Assembly (NCBI GenBank): GCA_009809945.1
Contig: WTPW01000011.1
Span: forward strand, 165,755 to 229,754
Reading direction: 5' to 3'
Source: Gigaspora margarita
Taxonomy: Eukaryota; Glomeromycota; Glomeromycetes; Diversisporales; Gigasporaceae
Length of the DNA stretch: 64,000 nt
The position numbers and the translations under genes are program-made. Under the pieces are notes generated by a model. The model was given only the letters and a program-made list of their open reading frames with translations, made no database searches and had not been told where the DNA came from. The number at the start of each line of letters is the position of its first letter. Positions within the stretch are counted from its first letter, which is position 1. Below are positions 33,377-45,324 of the stretch, piece after piece.

Positions 33377-34060
33377 ATGAATTTTGATTTTGGACAATAC
33401 TTATCTAAAAATAGCTCAACATCAATTCTGCATACAATGGATAAAAGCCAACAGAAGTCAGATATTTACTATAACCCTTGGACTGATGATTTTGATCAAA
33501 AAAATCAACAATCTGTATTAAATGCCTTANCTATTGAAGAGATCCCAATTGAGCCAGAAGCTGTACAACTTGAACCTCTACAACCTCAGGATACTGAAAA
33601 TATAGAAAACACCCAAGATCCTTGAGAAATATTTGAAGAAACTATAGTTGCCTCTGGTCAAGCTCTAGGATATCCTGATGATGGTCTATCAGATAAATGG
33701 GAGCTTGATTCTGATGAAGAGAGCCTTTATCTAATTAGTAGCAGAAGCAAAGAACCTCCTACTTACCATATCAAAGACCTGATTAATATCAGATTGGACC
33801 AAATTCAACAATTGCTGAAACTTAGAGTNAATCAGCTTAGACTGAAAAAAGTATTGTTTATCTTAAGTGAGATGCAACACTTTTTGTATCCTAATCTGCC
33901 CTCTCCTCTTCAACATCTGAACAGAGACTTTTACAAGCTCTATGAGGCAAAGACTAAGAAAGCTCAAGATAGGTTTCTTAAACAAGTTCTAAGAAAAGTG
34001 AAACTCTGCAAAAATATGAAAATTAAAGGATTCATATTAACAAAAAAATGTCTCTGCTAG
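33377..34060 (+). CDS. Gag-like reading frame of the LTR element, one in-frame TGA
   Basis: A 227-codon frame from ATG at 33377 to TAG at 34058-34060, broken once by TGA at 33623-33625 in the same frame. The first part is acidic and Pro-rich (IEEIPIEPEAVQLEPLQPQD). The second is helical (NIRLDQIQQLLKLRV, FILSEMQHFLYPNLP) and Lys-rich at the end. It lies about 510 bp after the 5' LTR, where gag is expected, but has no CCHC zinc knuckle. Two ambiguous bases fall within it. A start at 33437 (MDKSQQKS) is also possible. Assignment as gag is by position only. Confidence 0.45.
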
Positions 34061-35837
34061 TTTCTTAGAAAGAAAATAAAAACTTTACTAGATTCCAGTG
34101 TACACAATATTTTATATATACTAGCAAAACAATTCCTTCATTATTACATATATACTTAATTGTATTTTTATTATATTATTTTCAATTTAATACATTTTAC
34201 CCTATACCCAATCTTAATTCTAATTATACACTACCCGCTTCATAACCCTATTCTAAATTAAAAACACCTCTAACAACATACAAGACCTAACTTTTCCAAG
34301 AATTCGAATCTACAGTATTCTATCCAGCAAGATCGCGAATCTACCAGAATCCCAAACCCCAAATACCAACATCGCAAGATCGCTGAAATCCAATTCCATC
34401 ATTCCATAGTTCCAGCATCTCAGCTACCAACAGAAATTTTGACACCTTTAAAGATTCCAGTTCTAACCGATTCGTCGAACCTAATTCATCCTGTCAAAAA
34501 AAAAAAAAGAAGTCAATGCAAAAGATAATTTGACAAATTCAACCCGCTAGAACCTTCGATCAAGACCAAGAAAGAGTTGTTTAGAATCCTGAACTCAAAA
34601 GAAAACAAGACCCAGAATTAGTTAGAGATACTCCTAAATAAAAACAAAGAAAAAAAAAGAAGTGTCCCAAACCTTTAAACAAAAGATGATAAAATTTTAT
34701 CATCAGCGCTATAGATGGAACAAAAAAGAACCTGTACAAGAATTCCATTATATTGACCACCTTGCTGGAATTCGAGACCCCTTTTATTCGAGGTTTATCA
34801 TCCCAATTCCAAATTTGAATAACCAAGTTTTAACCGATTCGCTGAATTTAATCCACTCCACCTTCAATTGAAGCTATAGAAAAGTGATCAAAGAACCGAA
34901 ACCTACACTATAGCTCACCTCAAAAAGCTGATTTGCTTCGAGTCGTTATCTAGAAAAAAAAGGAAGAAAAGGGATAAGTATTAGTAATATTCAAAAAAAA
35001 GAAAGAAAAGAGAAAAAAAAAACAAACAGACAATAGTACTTATCTGATTGAAAGATCCCAAAACTAATGGATCACAAAGAGTAATCATTATATCTGCACT
35101 GATCATCTTATTCGCATCAACTATATCATTCGTATTAATTGTGTTGAAGTTCTTGATGATTATTAAGAAAAAGGAAGTTGTTGAATTGGGAGCATTCTAT
35201 TTATTATTTCCATGATACAATAATTCAGCAATTGTTATATATCTTCATACAAAGTTGACCGATTAAGTTAGAATTGGTCTAACTTATAGTCTAGTACTGG
35301 CTAGATGTAGATAGTTGGTGAAATCAAGTTCTATTAAAGATATTATATAATAGATTTTAACACTATATAAATTTTACTAAACGAAAAAAAATATATATAT
35401 ATATTTTTTACTTATTCACATCCAGAAGCCCTATTCTCCTGATTATACCTATAGGAAGAAAACCAATCAAAGTTTGGGGCGGATTCCAAACCTAATCAAA
35501 AAAAAAGATCATTATTACACCTACCTTTCGTTGAAGACCACAAGACAGTATCACAACAAAATCGTAGAAAGAAAAGTAATAAGGTTCAAGCCCCAAGACC
35601 CTACAAACAACGAAGGCTTCAGTAAGTAATGACACAGAACCAACCAAGTGAGGAAACAAAGAACTAGACAACTGCCCTATACTGACTACAAACTACGAAC
35701 GGCAAGAACCTATGACCACAGAAATAGCGAAGCTGACGAAGCCTAAAAGAATAAACTGCTCAGATGAAAATTTTAAAGAATAATAGAAATAGCACTACCC
35801 GAAGCAAAGAAAATGGTACTTATCTCAACAATGTGAG
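34061..35837. other. Non-coding interior of the LTR element
   Basis: Frames on both strands near 34581-34871 are short and unrecognised. No pol motifs (DTGA, YADD-type, integrase HHCC) seen. The sequence is A-rich with a clear C over G bias on the plus strand. Confidence 0.5.
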
Positions 35838-37231
35838 TAGTGCTCCAAACGGGTCAGGTCAGGTCAGGTTTTGAGCCAACCCGAACCTGACCTGAAATTT
35901 CAGGTCGGGTCGGGTTGAAAATTTTCAGGTTAGAGCCTCAACCCGAACTGAACCCGACCTGACCCGACCTGACCCGAACCCGACCCGAAATTTTAGGCTA
36001 ATATATTAAATTTTTTAAAAAAATAAATTCAATCGCCCTATTTGCTCTTAAACGTTTAATAATTTATGTAACGATAATTATCGAAGTTGGCTAATCAAAT
36101 CTAAGCATGGTATGCTCATAAACTTAGCAGCTACTACAGTAAGAATCGTGCATTGCATATTTAGAATCAATGATAGTTTTTTTATTATTATCCTATGGAT
36201 TTATGGAATTAATATAAAATGTTTACTGATTTTGCTGTCAAGAAATTTGTTCGAAGTTAAAAAGAATTTATGCGAAATATTAGAACAAAGTCAGCAGTTA
36301 AGTTTTTCCAACATAGATAGGTAATTGCTGAGATATTTTAGTTCAAAGTTCGAAAAAAGTATGTAATATTATTACCAGAGATTTTTAATTTCATTAGTTT
36401 GAGATATCAACAAATATGCACCATTCAGATCTCTTCGATAAATCAAACAATTTCAATACATGTAATATATTTTAAAGTAAAAAATATGCATTAAGTTAGG
36501 CTAGAAATTATAATTTTTTATATTAGAGTGAGAATATGGTTTCATTTAATAGTCAAAATTTCAAGTTACATATCGACAGTTTTTTAAAAAATATGATTTT
36601 CACGTTATACCTCTTAATAACCCTAGCTGCCGCATCAAAATTTCACAGCAGATTCTCGATTTTGATTGGCTAAGAGTGATGATCAAAAAATTTGACCGGA
36701 ATTACTCGAAGTTCTACTAATGCAACCACAGAGCCTATTAAGTTAAAATTGTTCCTAGGTCAATTTTACCATAATGCGGGATTATTATCCAAAAATTTTT
36801 ATTTTTGTAATGAAAAAATCAAACGTTAATAACGGCTAGAAATTAGTAAACAATTATATAATATGGGCCAAAATTTCAGATCTGCAGCCGTTAACCAATC
36901 AAAATCGAGTGACAATTTTGTGTCGATCGTTTGAAGAAATATGATTGGTGCATACTTGACTACCTTTGAGGTTTTATTTAAAATATTATTTAAAAATACA
37001 TATGCACGTGCTATTCGATCCAAAAAAAAAACAAAAAACTAAGTTCACGCATTTCTAAATTGGATAATTTTCGGGTCGGGTTGGGTCAGGTCCGGATCGG
37101 GTTGACGTTCAACCCGAACTCGACCCAAACCCGACCCAAAATTTTTGGGTCGGAAATTTCTAACCCGAACCCGACCCGACCCGAACTCGACCTGAAATTT
37201 TCGGGTTGACCCGATCCGATTCGGAGCACTA
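35838..37231. mobile_element. GGGTC-array hAT-like element nested in the LTR element
   Basis: Left end TAGTGCTCCAAACGGGTCAG, right end CCGATTCGGAGCACTA, flanked by AATGTGAG (35830-35837) and AATGCGAG (37232-37239), an 8-bp duplication with one mismatch. Both arms, about 140 bp each, are arrays of GGGTC/GACCC and GGTCA/TGACC in both orientations. The 1.1-kb middle is AT-rich without a transposase. The minus-strand frame over the right arm is a product of the repeat. Confidence 0.82.
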
Positions 37232-38449
37232 AATGCGAGACTAAACCAATGACAAAATCACACCCCAAGAATATTCGACAATGCGGCAAGAAAAAGTTGA
37301 CCCGAAAAATGACAATGCCGAAACGAATATATGGCTAAGAGTTCGACACTAACTGTAATAAAAAAGTCCACAAGCTTCAAGGAAAGACAACACCGAGTTT
37401 TAAGATCAGTGTCCTATATATTAAAAAAAAAAAAAGTTAACATAATTGTTAACCAGAAAATTTTTTTTAACATTACACATGATCTTCTAGTGTAACGTAG
37501 TGATTATAACTACAGTACTATAATCGATCGACTACGTACTATACAGCTATAAGTCGTGACCAAAACTAAAGGTCGGAACTGCGAAAATTTTATATCAATA
37601 TTACTTCAAAGTTACACAAACCAATTGAACAATTTATTAGCTTTCTAATTAGACCTAGTAATTTTGGTTGACTAGGATAGATTTACTATAATTAGTTTGT
37701 TATTTCTAAGCAAAAATAACTGAAGGTTAGATGTTTTACCTTATTGGAAAACAACAACAAATTTGAGAAAAATACTTGAGATAGCAGCAAGACTTGTAAT
37801 TAGCCTGACAATGGCATGTAAATTATTGTTAAGCATGCTATGGAATTGAAAAGCAATCTATTGATTTGAAGAATCTGTAAAACATGTATATAGCCTAGTA
37901 CTGGTGGGTCTAATAAGTACTGTGCATGATATGAAATATGAAGAGTTTTTGGAAAAATTTAAAAAATTTAAAGTATTTGAATAGAGTATATATCTTCATA
38001 TCACTATACTTATTCTTATGACAATACTTTGAAAATTTGAGTGTTTATAACAATCAATTGGGTCAAATGACTTTCAAGATATTGTTTAAAGATTTAACTT
38101 TTTGGAACCATAAAGCTTTTAAATCTGACATTAAAGAAAATTCAGATTAGGTTGTCAGTGTCCTAATCAACATTAGATATTGTATTTATTGAACTTTGAT
38201 CAAAACCAAAACCACAATAGATATTGAAAATATTTTTTTTTTGCCAATACAATTTGAGCAATTAATTGGAAATTTTTATTTTTATTATTTGATATTATTT
38301 AGAAACTTATTTATTATTTATAATTTCTTATTTACAAACAATATTTTTATTCAAATATGAAAAATTTANNNNNNNNAAAAAAAAAAAAGATAAAGAAAAA
38401 GAAAAATAACAAAAAAAATATAGATATATATAATAACTAATTGTTTCTT
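37232..38449. other. Non-coding interior of the LTR element
   Basis: No frames with recognisable content. An 8-N gap lies at 38369-38376. Confidence 0.45.
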
Positions 38450-38673
38450 CCCACCCTTGTATTCCTCAACCTCTCTTTTAAATTTGCAACATGAGCTCTC
38501 AACCTATTTCTTTCTACAACCAATCTCGAATATCTTTCTTCTTGCTACCAATTTTCTGTCACCATCTCTACTGCATGAATTCTTCTTTCATCTAATTCTT
38601 CTTCTAAATCCGAAATCCTTCTTTGTAATCTCCTTACTTCTCTTGACAATCTATTAAATTATATTATTTCTAT
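38450..38673 (-). pseudogene. Coiled-coil protein remnant, antisense inside the LTR element
   Basis: The minus strand encodes about 74 codons rich in heptad-like Arg/Glu/Leu spacing (SREVRRLQRRISDLEEELDE, then MVTENW, a stop, then VVERNRLRAHVANLKERLRN). One TAG follows the Trp. The composition strongly suggests a former coiled coil, captured host exon or another element's gag. It runs opposite to the LTR element's inferred transcription. Confidence 0.45.
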
Positions 38674-39019
38674 TATTATTATTATACTATAATATAACTA
38701 TTATCATTCTATTTTACCTCCTATTCTCTCCTTGAAGTATATTAACCACTCTGAACAAAGCATTACAACCATTTCTTCTTTGAGAGCATGTTGTTCAATA
38801 TTTATGGACCATTATTATTATTATTATTACTATTTTATTATTATTATTATTATTAATATTGTTGATATTGTTGTTGATATTCTTTTTGTTAAAAGAAAAT
38901 TTTTTTTTTCCCTCGTTATTACTCCTTATATTACACAAACTTTAATTTTACCCCTTAATACTTATTGGCTTAATTTAGCAAATTAACATTCATAAATAGT
39001 ACAATCAAAAATTTTTATA
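38674..39019. other. ATT-repeat-rich interior of the LTR element
   Basis: TATTATTATTATT microsatellite near 38806-38860, otherwise AT-rich filler. Confidence 0.5.
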
Positions 39020-39155
39020 TATTAATTATTGTAGAAGAGTGATATAAAGCACATGCCTGTTGCCAGCAGTCATAGGTTCGATACCCGCTGATGGACTGTA
39101 AACTCTGCCGATGGGTCATGATTGCAGCATCTGCACTACAATTTTTTTTTTTGCA
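39020..39155 (+). mobile_element. Possible short SINE with a pol III B box
   Basis: GGTTCGATACC at about 39073-39083 is a near-consensus B box, preceded at tRNA-like distance by GATATAAAGCACATGCC and followed by a GC-richer body and a T11 run. It stands out from its AT-rich surroundings. Different in sequence from the three longer SINE-like elements. Confidence 0.4.
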
Positions 39156-39401
39156 AAAATAATACTTTAATTTTTTTTATTTATTTTATTTATTTTCAAT
39201 TTTATTTTGTTACTTTAAAAATAACAAAAATAGTAGATTTATTGATCCAAGTCAACTAATTATCAAGCTAATAGGATTCAACATAGAAGTCATTTATTGG
39301 ACCAAGTTCTTAACTCTATCCAACATTAAGAACGTCCACACCTCAGACCTTATCTTTCTTTGTTAAAATTCTCATGGAATTTGAAAATAAGTCCGGGAGA
39401 A
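39156..39401. promoter_or_regulatory. Sequence before the 3' LTR, with polypurine tract
   Basis: The last bases before the 3' LTR, GAAAATAAGTCCGGGAGAA, are purine-rich and end directly at TGTTGACC, as expected for plus-strand priming. Confidence 0.5.
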
Positions 39402-40108
39402 TGTTGACCTATAGAAATTGCTATAAAACACAAAATCGATCATAACTCTTGATCCACTGATTGGAATATGATGAAACAACCACCATTAGAATCAGCCTAT
39501 CGAGACGGTTCTAACAAGCTAAAGATCATCTCTGTATGACCACTAGATGACAAGATCGGAACCAATAAGTGATCAATCATGTGATCTACAATTTGAATGG
39601 CTAGGCGATTACTGCACGCAAAAGTGCATATATGGCATTTATAAAACATGTCATATTTATAGCATATATACTCTATATTTTATTTATTACACATATGCTA
39701 TTTATTTTATATATTACATTTATACTATTTATACTATATATTTTATTAGTAGTAGATATAGCATTTATTGCACATTTAATAGATATAGCCCGTTATATTT
39801 GTGAAAAACAAAAATGTATAAAAGCAGCTGATGTGGACCCCAAGTTCAATATCGAGTCTTCATACTCTTTCACTAATAAATACATTTATTTATTATTTAA
39901 ATTAAACAATTACTAGTATCCTCATATACTTTTAATTGTAGCCTCTTTCATAATTGCAAATTGCCAAAAATCTTCTTTGTTAAGTTTTATTAAAAAACGC
40001 CTTTCGACTTAGATATATCACAGTAACAAGTGAGGTTACACAAAGTGTTCACTGTCTAAGGTCACTCTAGTTACCTACTATCTTTAAAGAAATAGATATA
40101 GGATAACA
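39402..40108 (+). repeat. 3' LTR
   Basis: 707 bp, colinear with 32161-32867 with no length difference. The differences, mostly transitions, include GATCCACTG for GATATACTG and TGCACGCAAAAG for TGTGCGCCAAAG. Confidence 0.92.
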
Positions 40109-40930
40109 ATATATATATATGAAATTTGTTTTTCTTATTTTTTGTTACCTTGTTTATAATGTACCACCCTTTTGAGCCAAAACTTTTCTGAAAGGTTTCA
40201 CGCAGGCACATCTTTTGATTTACTTTTCAGACAAAAATTTTATAAGCTAAAGAAACATCTTGCAGCTGAAGACAAAATAGTTGCCCAACTTTGGTGACAC
40301 TATACTCTATGTAAAAAGTTTGTTTTTAATATTTTTTATACTATTCAATTTGTGAAAACCTCATAAATAATTTTGTTTTAGAAAATATTATATGTAGTAA
40401 CTAAGACTTTAGATGAAATCTTTAAAAAAGTAACTTGATCATTTTGTGTAATGTTCAAAAATATATAGTTAAATTTTAGATATGACAAATCAGATAACTG
40501 ATAGAGATTACCAAACTAAATAAAATAAACCAATTTAAGTATAAATTAAAGAATATGAAAACCAAATATGGTATAAAATAAAAATATAAAAACATAGTAG
40601 TGAATAAAATATAAAAGCAAAAGTAATCTTATAAAAATAAAATGAATATTCAAATTGATTAAATTTCTAATTGCTTTAAAAGATAATGGTCAATATTTTA
40701 ATATTCTATTACTCTTTGTTGCACTAGTTCTAATTATATACTATATTAAAATTAATATCAATCCTATTAGTGTTTTTACAATAGCTCTTTTTAAGTTTGA
40801 TTTCATTATGTAAAATTATTATTGATGTGACTGAAGCTTTTTCAAAATATATATCTAAAAATTTTGGTATTTTGATAAAAACTATCCTTGGAAATTTACC
40901 TGATTTAATTACATAAGCAAATTATATATA
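40109..40930 (+). other. Intergenic DNA with a possible exon at about 40160-40297
   Basis: One plus-strand frame of 46 codons ending TGA at 40295-40297 looks protein-like (FSERFHAGTSFDLLFRQKFY then KLKKHLAAEDKIVAQLW). No start, partner exon or family was found. The rest is AT-rich. Confidence 0.25.
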
Positions 40931-41459
40931 TGTAATCTTATGTAAGATATTACGGCCCGTAATATGATAAAAAACTTATGTAAATATGGCATATTATATA
41001 ATATAATTACATTATATTACAGCTATATTACAGAAATTATTTTAAAATATTTTGACATATATTGTGAAATATTGCGAAATAGATCAAATAAAAAAAAAGA
41101 ATTGCAGGAGGTAATATTTTGTATATTATATGATGTTTTCGCATTGTTTCACAAATTTTTAAATTTTTAAAAAATAAATAAATGATATACATATTTACAT
41201 AATTATGCTTTTTACAGGTTTTCACAAGGTTTTGCAATTTATTTATTATTATTACATTATATTTTACATTTATTAAATAGGATAAATATTAATCTCGCAT
41301 CCCTGTAGTGTAATTATATATTGTCAGCCAACCAGAATGCACACAGGTAGATTATATTTATTTTTAAAAATTTTTTTTCTTTTATTTTTATTAACTATAG
41401 CAGTCACATCATTTGTAGGTGCTGATAATTACTGCTACGTTATTATGGATTGATGCTGG
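40931..41459. other. AT-rich DNA with a 19-bp palindrome
   Basis: ATATTACGGCCCGTAATAT at 40944-40962 is a perfect palindrome with one central base, standing out by its GC core. Overlapping Tyr/Ile/Asn-rich frames (40964-41237) are AT-rich translation and not called. Confidence 0.4.
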
Positions 41460-41850
41460 TATTCAAGTTTTTGTTGGTAAGTAATTAAGTCATAGTTGTG
41501 CTACTGTATTTCATTCTTTATTAAGTCCTGTTCGTTAGTTGTTTAGTCATTATTGGTGCCGTTGAGTAGAAGTTGCATTAGTACTAGTGATTAGGTCATT
41601 GTTGGTAAGTGATTAGGTTATAGCTAGTACTACTGTATTTTGTTTTTGTTCTTCTTTGATTAAACTGATGTTGTTGATTAGTTGTCGTTGGAGCCATCAA
41701 GTAGGTCATTGTTGGCACTAATTAGGTAATTAAGTTATGGTTGATGCAGTTGCTGTTAGAGCATCATTGTTAATACAGGTGATTAGATTGTGATTAAGTC
41801 ATTGTTGGTGCTGATAGTCAGGTTTTGTTGAATATGTCATTGATATTGTC
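41460..41850. repeat. Degenerate tandem repeat, TTGTTGGTAAGTGATTAGGT type
   Basis: Several diverged copies of GTAAGTAATTAAGTCATAGT / GTAAGTGATTAGGTTATAGC each followed by CTACTGTATTT, plus partial GTCATTGTTGGTGCTGA units. Confidence 0.5.
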
Positions 41851-43063
41851 TTGTCATTTTTTTTCAATTTTTTTTTTTTTTTTAAAAAAATTCTAGTTGA
41901 CATAAGTCAACAGCTAAAAAGAATCCATAGAAGTGATTCGTACTCGAACCCCCCATCCCATAGAAATTTGTAAAATTTTTTTACTTTTATCAAGACCAGC
42001 CTATACCACCAGCCAGATGCTACGTATTACAAATTCGAATTAGTGATGCTGATCTTGTTGCTGTTTTGATATATATGTTGTAAGAGGGACAGAATTCAGG
42101 AATTTTCTAGTTAAATTAGGGTTAGGGTAACGTAATTCAAGTGGATTCAGAATTTCCTAGTTAAATTAGAGTTAAGGTTCAGGTGTACATTATTGATTGC
42201 AATTTGTTAGATTTTATTTTTTTATTTTATTTTATTTTATTTTTTTTTATTTTTTTTTATTTTTAAAATAAAAACTTAAGAGTTTATTTTTTAAATTAAT
42301 TAATGTATATCATCTAATAAAATCGCTACACATGACCCATGAGATATTAGAGTACCAATGGGTGCGAGATCTAGATTTACTCTATTAAATATACATTTTT
42401 AATTAATATTATATACTTTATTATATATTACTTTATTAGTATTATTTTTACTTTATTACAAATATTTTAAATGGCTTTTGCACTTCATCGCATCTATTTC
42501 TATTACTATATACAAAAAACTAGCTCTATTTTAAACTACTATTGCACTTTGTCGCATCTATTCTATTACTATATTCAAAAACTAGTTCTACAAATTATTT
42601 TTATTTATTTTATTAAATTTTGATTAAATTATAAACAAATTTTTATTGAAATATTTGTTAACTTGTAAAAGAAAGTAGATGTTTTTAAATTTGATTAGTT
42701 CATGTAAAATATTATTGATAAATAATATTTGGTTTCCTCTAGCTTTCTTAAACTAAAAATTTAATCCTTTTAGTTTAAAATAGAAAAGTATGAGGTGAAA
42801 TGTCACATCATTTTTCTGTAGCAGTTTAATAGTTAGCCCTGACTGCAAGTAATAGGCTTGCTCTATTGTATAGATTATTAGATGATTAGTTAGGAATTTT
42901 AAATATTGTATTTCTTTATATATCATCCTGATATAATTGTAACTTACTATCCTATTCCTGTACTTAATATTAACAAATAAAAAAAAATAAAATAAAAATA
43001 AATAATATAATATTAAACAAATATTTTAAATATTTATTACCAGTACAAAAATATTTAATTAAC
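41851..43063. other. AT-rich intergenic DNA
   Basis: Includes ATTTTATTTT-type runs at 42209-42265 and a diverged duplicate of CTTTGTCGCATCTATT / CTTCATCGCATCTATT near 42480-42560. No gene. Confidence 0.4.
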
Positions 43064-43141
43064 ATTAAATTATTTGAATTAGAATATAGATTTACAATAT
43101 GGCTGCATTATAAATCTATATTCTAATTCAAATAATTTAAT
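43064..43141. repeat. Perfect 31-bp inverted repeat with 16-base loop
   Basis: Arms 43064-43094 and 43111-43141 are exact reverse complements (ATTAAATTATTTGAATTAG onward), around a loop containing ATGGCTGC. The absence of any mismatch stands out against decayed surroundings. Possibly a very young palindromic element; no target duplication was resolved. Confidence 0.85.
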
Positions 43142-43278
43142 ATTATATGCTTTATCAATTAATAATTATTTGCAAATGGTAAGTTCATCTTTAACTTCCT
43201 TTTATATTTGAATATTTTCTAGTCAATAAAATAATTTATAATAATAAAATTTAAATTAGCAGTAACTAAATGCAAAGT

Positions 43279-44426
43279 TTAAAGACATTTGAGGTCTTCT
43301 TGGACTTGATCAATGATATCTTCTAATCTAGTGTTTTTTAAAATCAACATGTTAAGTTGATCATGTTTTATTTGTTGTTATTAAAAAATTAAATTTCACA
43401 AATCTATCCAACAAATGATAAGAACTTTTTTACAAATTTAATAACAAATCCATCTAAGAAATATATCTTTCTGAAAATGTTTCAATTAAAGTACACCAAA
43501 ACCAAAAAGAATAAACAAATACGATAATAATTGTAGTTATTAAATATACAATAACTACACAATTCCAAAAAAAGATTTTGGAATATATGATTTAATTGCA
43601 TATTGGTAAATATCATTTTGATATTCACTAGAGAAAAGATTTGTGAAAAAAGTCCAATAAGAACAGAAAGAACAAGGATAATATAGAAAATTTTTGAAAA
43701 ATTTTTAAAAATTTTTAAAAAGTTTGTTTAAATTCAAATTTTTTTTGTTTTAATTTTTTTTTTGTTTAATTGTTAAATTTTTTAGAATGAAAAGTTAAAA
43801 AAGGTTTATTTTTATAATTTTTAAGTAATCTTTTTTATTGATAAAAATATAAAAAAAGATAAAGAAAAGAATGATAGTAAGAACAAGAATAATACAAAGA
43901 ACAAGAATAATACAAAAGAATTTTACAATTTTTAAAAAATTAATTGTTAAATTCATTTAATAAATAATATTTGAATTAGCCATTTTACTTTATTTGAAAA
44001 TCTCATAGAAATGCAATATTTATTGGTTCAATTTTAATTTAATACATAAAAATAATTTTCTTCAATTTGTTTTTTTAACCCAACTAATAAACCAATAAAA
44101 ATATTTTTTTTACAATTATGTAATTCTTCTATTTTTGAAAGATATTCTGCACCTTCTCAAAATTATTTACAAATTCATAGTATTCAAAATATAATTTCAT
44201 TTATGAGAGGCATTTTTACTAATATGTACTTGAACTTTGATTATTTGTTCTTGAATGTATTTATTATAGTAAATTTCTGAGAAAGATGAACAATATTCTT
44301 CTAATTGTTTTAAATTTTTTAAAACAACTCTTGTATGATCTTATTTTCAAATGCTTTAATTTCTTCAGAAGTAAATTCTTGTTTGTACTTCTTTTTTTTT
44401 ATTTTTTTTAACTTTAACACAAACAT
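43279..44426 (-). pseudogene. Lys/Glu-rich gene remnant with frameshifts
   Basis: On the minus strand ATG at 44426 opens 35 codons (KKYKQEFTSEEIKAFENKII) to TAA at 44319. The overlapping frame at 44331-44197 continues plausibly (NLKQLEEYCSSFSEIYYNKY, VQVHISKN). Further down, 43376-43279 encodes MLILKNTRLEDIIDQVQEDL and ends TAA. These pieces look like parts of one charged helical protein broken by shifts and stops. The family is not recognised and AT-rich chance translation cannot be excluded for the middle. Confidence 0.33.
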
Positions 44427-44727
44427 TTTTATATAACTAAATTCAGAAAAACTTAAAATTTTTTTATTGTTTCAATAAATATATAAATAGAAATATCATT
44501 GTATATTAACAAAATTAGAAATACTATATGCAGAGTTTAATTGGTGCTCATAATTATATAATTTATTTTCTAAATTCTAAAATTATATAATATTATTCTC
44601 TAAATTTGAAATTAAGTTCTAATTAAGATATGAAAACCTTTAAAATAACAACATTTTTTACTATATTAAGTAAATGTTAAAGCAACAACTTAAATCTAAT
44701 TTTATCAACAAAACACAATTACAAAAA

Positions 44728-45196
44728 ATTAAGCAAGAAAAAAAAAAGTCTAAATGATTTATTGAACAAGAAGTTTATGAAGAAGTGAAACAAGAAAATA
44801 AGCAAATCAAAAAAGAAATTAAAAAAATAAAGTGAGAATTTGAAAAAAATTGATGAAACTAAGCAAGAATTTGAAAAAAGATTGATAAAATGATAGAAAA
44901 GTTTGAAAAAAATAGTTTGATGATGGGAAAAGCTGCGCAAACTATTTCTGAATTACAAGAAAAACTTTATAAAAAAGATCAAAAAATTAATTATTATTCT
45001 TTATTTTTTTGGTAAAAGTTTTGAAATTGCTCAAGAATTATATGAGCCAAAGAAATTAACTAGACAAGTTTATACTATAGTTAATGATTTTTTTGATGAA
45101 ATTTTTTATTTTGAAAATGATGGTTTACCAGATTCTCAAATTTTTCAATTTGAAGAACTTGAAAATGGATATGAAACATTTGAAGAATTTATTTAA
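44728..45196 (+). pseudogene. Coiled-coil Lys/Glu-rich gene remnant with stops
   Basis: Plus-strand peptides include FIEQEVYEEVKQENKQIKKE, SLMMGKAAQTISELQEKLYK, and after a frameshift near 45000 FEIAQELYEPKKLTRQVYTI then FEELENGYETFEEFI with TAA at 45194-45196. In-frame TGA codons interrupt the first part. It reads as a degraded coiled-coil gene; no family assigned. Confidence 0.38.
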
Positions 45197-45324
45197 TATG
45201 ATGAGAAAAAATAAAAATTATAGTGATTATTTAGATAGTGATATTGATAGTTTTTAAATTTATTTAGCCATCATTTTTTTTTGTATTTTTTTTATTTTTT
45301 TAATAAATATAATCAAGTTTACTA

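Larger units (their letters stand above)
32161..40108 (+). mobile_element. Complete LTR retrotransposon, probably non-autonomous
   Basis: Two direct repeats of 707 bp (32161-32867 and 39402-40108) start TGTTGACC and end GGATAACA. By eye they differ at about sixteen positions, roughly 2 percent, so the insertion is fairly recent. A primer-binding site follows the first LTR and a purine-rich tract precedes the second, fixing plus-strand orientation. The flanks offer only a possible 4-bp ATAT duplication. The 6.5-kb interior has one gag-like frame but no protease, reverse transcriptase or integrase signature, so it resembles LARD-type elements driven in trans. A hAT-like element, an antisense coiled-coil remnant and a SINE-like unit lie inside it. 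Ns at 32809, 33268-33295, 33530, 33830 and 38369-38376 limit precision. Confidence 0.88.

Noticed and set aside
37086-37289. Minus-strand frame of 67 codons
   Set aside because: It reads through GGGTC repeats of the hAT-like element's right arm; the apparent protein is repeat translation.
38806-38990. Tyr/Ile-run plus-strand frame of 84 codons
   Set aside because: Translation of a TAT/TTA microsatellite.
44719-44940. Minus-strand Phe-rich frame of 73 codons
   Set aside because: Antisense of the Lys/Glu-rich plus-strand remnant (AAA/GAA read as TTT/TTC).
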